The notes under the pieces were generated by a model that saw only the letters and a list, made by a program, of their open reading frames with translations, searched no databases and had not been told where the DNA came from. Position numbers and translations under genes: made by a program. From Lethocerus indicus (taxonomy: Eukaryota; Arthropoda; Insecta; Hemiptera; Belostomatidae), in assembly GCA_019843655.1 (NCBI GenBank), contig JACDQD010000010.1:9407637-9471636 (forward strand): a stretch of 64,000 nucleotides of DNA. The letters are read 5' to 3'. Shown piece after piece: positions 60,935-64,000 of this stretch; position 1 is the first letter of the stretch, and every line of letters begins with the position of its first letter.

Positions 60935-63150
60935 TCTGTTTGTCGTGTATATATATACGTGTCTCGTTATTGTATTTTGGGCGTGCGGGATTTTTGTCAG
61001 TGGGTTTAAGTCTATGTCAGATTGTCGGTCAAAAAGTGGGGGTGGGGGGGTTGTTTGGGCGGGTGAGGTCCTTTAGTACGATTATCGGGGCAAATATGGC
61101 TTCGCTTTGGGAATTTATCTTTTCATTTATAATCCGGTTTTGTTAAAACAGGCTCTCAATAGTGAAGTGGGCCCTTCAATGCTCAAGTTCGATAAGCCCA
61201 AGTCTTTCTTATTAACAATTAGTTTGTGTTCCCTTATAACGAAGTTACTTTTCCCAAACTCCCCAGCAAAGAGTGGCCTCTAGAACACTTGTAAACGCTT
61301 ATTTTCTTTTACATCCCTTATAAGAGTAATATGTTTAGGGACCTTATCCGGGAGTAATATCTCCGGTGCCCTATTCGGGCCCCCATCATTACCCTCCCAA
61401 AAATGATTGGCCCGGTGTACGATTAATATAAACAAAAAAAAGGGGGGATCAACCAAGGGCGTGGCACCAAACAAAAACGGCGGCATAAAAAATTAAAGCA
61501 GTTTTTATTGTTCTACGTGCGGCGGTTCAAGGCCGGAGATGATATCCGTTTCTGCCGAGGCGCGACTGGGAGATCAGCTGGACCAGATACACCCCGATTC
61601 GACGACACATTGTTCTTCTGTTCACAATTGAGGCTCCCCATCAACCTGTCTATCTCTTGAATCTCGCAACGTTCATGTTCGCGGGACCTTGACTCGATCG
61701 CATACCTCATAGGCAAGCGGCGTGTTTTGGACCTGTATATCCTGCGGGAGTCCTAGACCGGGTTTTGTAATATTAACCCGGTTAATAGGCAAAGCGTTCG
61801 TTCGCCCTTGCCCCGGCGGCGTGCATTCCTATCGTGACGTGTCATCTGAGCCCACTCAAAACCCCGCTAAATTAATGTTCAGTTTGCTAAAGGGTTCAGA
61901 AACAGTAATCCGATTATTTAGAAGACCGTCGATGATTTCTGACTCCAGATCACTGATTGGAATTCGTTACGGTAGTACGTTCCGAAAAAACTGCTTCAAT
62001 AAATAAAACCATGTTTCTAGTTGTTACAGGATTAAAAATTAATATAGGATAAAAAAAATTAAATATTACATTCCACCTGTACCTGTGAATGTTATAAGTA
62101 CAAATGCTGTATGTATTTTTTTTCACAAGTATTTCGTGATAAAAGGAACCACCCAAAGATGGCACTTTTGACACAAGAACAATTATGATCTAAGTGCTAA
62201 GAAGCTGTAGGCTAGCGGCGTTTAAGCCGACGCGGGGGGGATTTTTATGGATAGGTAAGAGAGGAAAGGGACTGAACGAGTGGTTTAGGATGAGGAGAAA
62301 GGCGGAAATGGAACTTCAGGAACCGGGATTTTGCGACTTCGTCGACTATCGGTATGTTGAGGTCATGAGGTGTTGTTTGTGTGGTTAGAAACATACCAAG
62401 GAGGATTAAGGACGGTACGATGTACTTTTGACTGAAATCTCTGGATGCGAGCGATGTTGGATGTCTTGGTGGAACCCCGTATCTCCATGTCGGTTTAAGT
62501 ATCGCTTTGTATATTGTCCCACCTGTACAAACAGATTAGATTAATAATTAGATAATTAAATGTTGGTGGCTATTGAAGTTTTAAGATATCATCACTCTCT
62601 TGGTCTCATCCGTCTCCTCGGTAACGGAAAAAATAAATTTTAATTATTTATGTTTGTCATCTCGAGTGCAGTGATGAAGAGACTTGGGGTCTTTATTGCC
62701 TTGATAGCCATTACCTTTGAGTATCCAAAATGAATAACGGCCTTAATTCAAAAGGCGCCGCATTTAAATATTTCATATCCTATCGCTATTGCCAGTTTCT
62801 CGATGACGTCTGTAAGAGTTGTATAATGGGAATGAAGTGTATTCACCGGAGTGGACGAGAGTTGGCAAGGAAAACAGAAGCCGTCGAACCTGTCGGCACG
62901 CTAATGGGGGTACCGTCCCGAGGAGGGGCAGGGTCGGTTTTTCAGGTCCGGGGAATTACGTACGTTTCTCAGAATTCGGTCTCACTGTTTGGACTCCGAT
63001 GCCAAAAAAGCACCCACCTGTACGGATATCATGAATTTGGTTGATAAGGCTAGGATGTATTGAACTGGGATAACAAAATCATTGATTTTATACAATATGT
63101 CTAATAATATACTTATAATAAAGTTGGAACTTGCCTAATTTTATAACCAT
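60935..63150. other. Mixed DNA with GC-rich patches, no gene recognised
   Basis: G-rich sequence follows the family A left arm (to about 61080). Patches at 61310-61870 and 62870-63000 are GC-rich. The frames at 61722-62006, 62194-62388 and 62730-63044 match nothing I know. Confidence 0.4.
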
Positions 63151-63165
63151 TGGGTTGACAACTAA

Positions 63166-63543
63166 CTAATTGCGGAATTCCAGTGGCGTTGTACATATTT
63201 TTAAGTACGTCAACATCTTTAAACAGATAAGCCGTAGATGGTTTTGAATGCACGTATAAGATACATTCAGCTTCTCTGCAATGTCCCTTGTTGAACTATG
63301 GCGATCCGAATCAATAATGGCCTTTATTTGGTCACCATCGACCTCCACTGGACGTCCAGAGCGCTCCTCATCTTTTAATGAAAAATCCCCCGACCGGAAT
63401 TTCGCGAACCAATACTGACACTGCCGTTCTTTTAAGGCTTCATCACCGTACACAGCGTACAACTTTTTATGAGCCTGTGAGGCATTAACACCTTTGCAAA
63501 AATAAAAAAGCGAAATGTGACGGAAATGCTCAATTCGGTTCAC
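63166..63543 (-). CDS. Mariner transposase, DNA-binding N-terminal half only
   Basis: This is an uninterrupted 125-codon frame from an ATG about 100 bp inside the right inverted repeat to a stop in the left one. Residues 1-104 match the start of mariner transposase: a first helix-turn-helix (about 5-55, with EHFRH, YGDEALKERQCQ and WFAKFRSGDFSLKDE), the linker RSGRPVEVD at 61-69, and most of a second helix-turn-helix (about 72-104, with STRDIAEKLNVS). Residues 105-125 are not transposase; they are read from the inverted repeat after an internal deletion. No catalytic aspartates remain. The family binds its own terminal repeats through this half, so a product could bind ends without cutting. 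Whether it is expressed is unknown. The frame has no stop or frameshift, unlike the other two transposon genes here. Confidence 0.85.
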   Translation of the reverse strand: MNRIEHFRHISLFYFCKGVNASQAHKKLYAVYGDEALKERQCQYWFAKFRSGDFSLKDEERSGRPVEVDGDQIKAIIDSDRHSSTRDIAEKLNVSYTCIQNHLRLICLKMLTYLKICTTPLEFRN

Positions 63544-63561
63544 CGTGTTTTAGCTTTTTAT

Positions 63562-63573
63562 ACACACACACAC
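63562..63573. repeat. Short CA microsatellite in the mariner leader
   Basis: A run of about six AC units lies between the transposase ATG and the right inverted repeat. Confidence 0.7.
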
Positions 63574-63734
63574 AATTCAACCGGTCAATGTAATTTTGAT
63601 ACTGAATGTTTCAGAAAGGACCAAATATTTACATATCGAAGAATCTTATCTGTGCAAAGATGTTGACGTACTTAAAAATATGTACAAAGCCACCTGTTGG
63701 TGAATTCCGCAATTACTTAGTTGTCAACCCAATA

Positions 63735-64000
63735 CAATTAATTGTTATCCGCGATGTTTTGGATCGCCTTAATTACTTCGACCGCAGCATTGCGTTCTTA
63801 ATACATTGTGTAACGACTAAGCGAGGTTTAAACCGTAAATTCGCTCGACTCATGAGGAGCAATAAATGTATGAGGGCAATCAGGAGGATTAGTCATCAGT
63901 GAGCATGATTTATAAGTCGTGTTAAGTTGCTTTTCGCTCGGGGCGGGTAAAACTTTTGGTTTTGTTCCAGCCCGCGATTGTCTGAGGTGGCCATCTGCCC
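63735..64000. other. Right edge, no feature seen
   Basis: A 98-codon plus frame (63606-63902) begins inside the mariner inverted repeat and runs out of it; it is incidental. Confidence 0.5.

Larger units (their letters stand above)
63151..63732 (-). mobile_element. Internally deleted mariner element (mellifera-like)
   Basis: Both ends carry the same inverted sequence beginning TTGGGTTGACAACTAA, the classic terminus of mariner elements of the mellifera group. The left repeat is 63151-63231 and the right one is 63645-63732. They match well over about 80-88 bp apart from a small length difference near the middle, which is much longer than the roughly 28 bp usual for mariner. The right end is followed by TA, the mariner target dinucleotide; the left is preceded by CA, one transition away. 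At about 580 bp the element is under half the usual 1.3 kb. The region coding for the catalytic D,D34D domain is gone, and the transposase start now runs straight into the far inverted repeat. It cannot supply full transposase but could be moved by an active relative. Confidence 0.93.

Noticed and set aside
63606..63902. 98-codon plus frame at the right edge
   Set aside because: It starts inside the mariner inverted repeat and continues into unrelated DNA.
1..64000. CRISPR arrays, operons or bacterial or phage genes
   Set aside because: No regularly spaced repeats and no prokaryote-like gene density. The mobile elements are all eukaryotic.
1..64000. Endogenous virus or LTR retrotransposon
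   Set aside because: I found no recognisable gag, protease, RT, integrase or envelope-like frame and no pair of long direct repeats.
1..64000. Conserved insect microRNAs (for example let-7, miR-1, bantam, miR-8, miR-124)
   Set aside because: I did not see their mature sequences on reading. A hairpin search with a covariance or miRNA tool would be decisive.

Overview
This is a eukaryotic nuclear window, most likely from an insect. It is AT-rich with scattered GC-rich islands. It has no operons and no long coding frames, and CpG is freely present. The three protein-coding mobile elements I recognise (mariner, piggyBac-like and jockey-type non-LTR) are all families common in insects. I cannot fix the order or species. 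No complete host gene is visible. The longest open frame from an ATG is 164 codons and looks like chance, so I read the window as intergenic or long-intron DNA.

Layout. 1-3,000 holds a GC-rich island (about 1365-2250) with a 45-bp tandem repeat containing dyads, and two copies of a hairpin-forming repeat that I call family A. 3,000-14,600 is mostly AT-rich single-copy DNA with a 26-bp perfect palindrome, a stem-loop, an (AT)19 tract, a TTACG-rich dyad and two more family A pieces. 14,615-15,234 is a 5'-truncated jockey-type retrotransposon with a 10-bp target-site duplication. 16,400-18,000 has a local duplication and two GC-rich islands. 22,000-24,900 has a C15 run, a duplicated unit split by a dead 1.2-kb piggyBac-like element, and another family A copy. 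24,900-48,200 is AT-rich DNA with GC-rich islands about every 3-5 kb, a second local duplication (29.6-30.1 kb), a full hairpin copy of family A (30.66 kb) and one copy of a 70-bp dispersed repeat. 48,290-51,930 is the best candidate for host gene structure: two promoter-like GC-rich islands, the second with a GAGA tract, followed by a 57-bp open segment with good acceptor and donor sites at 51,868-51,924. 57.5-60.9 kb carries two family A copies. 63,151-63,732 is an internally deleted mariner that keeps an intact 125-codon frame for the DNA-binding half of transposase.

How it fits together. The supported content is mobile-element debris in non-coding DNA, plus one possible small exon. The two most notable items are the mariner derivative with an undamaged DNA-binding-only frame, and family A. 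Family A has at least eight clear copies and several relics. It folds into a long hairpin and carries a short tail on only one side of the hairpin.
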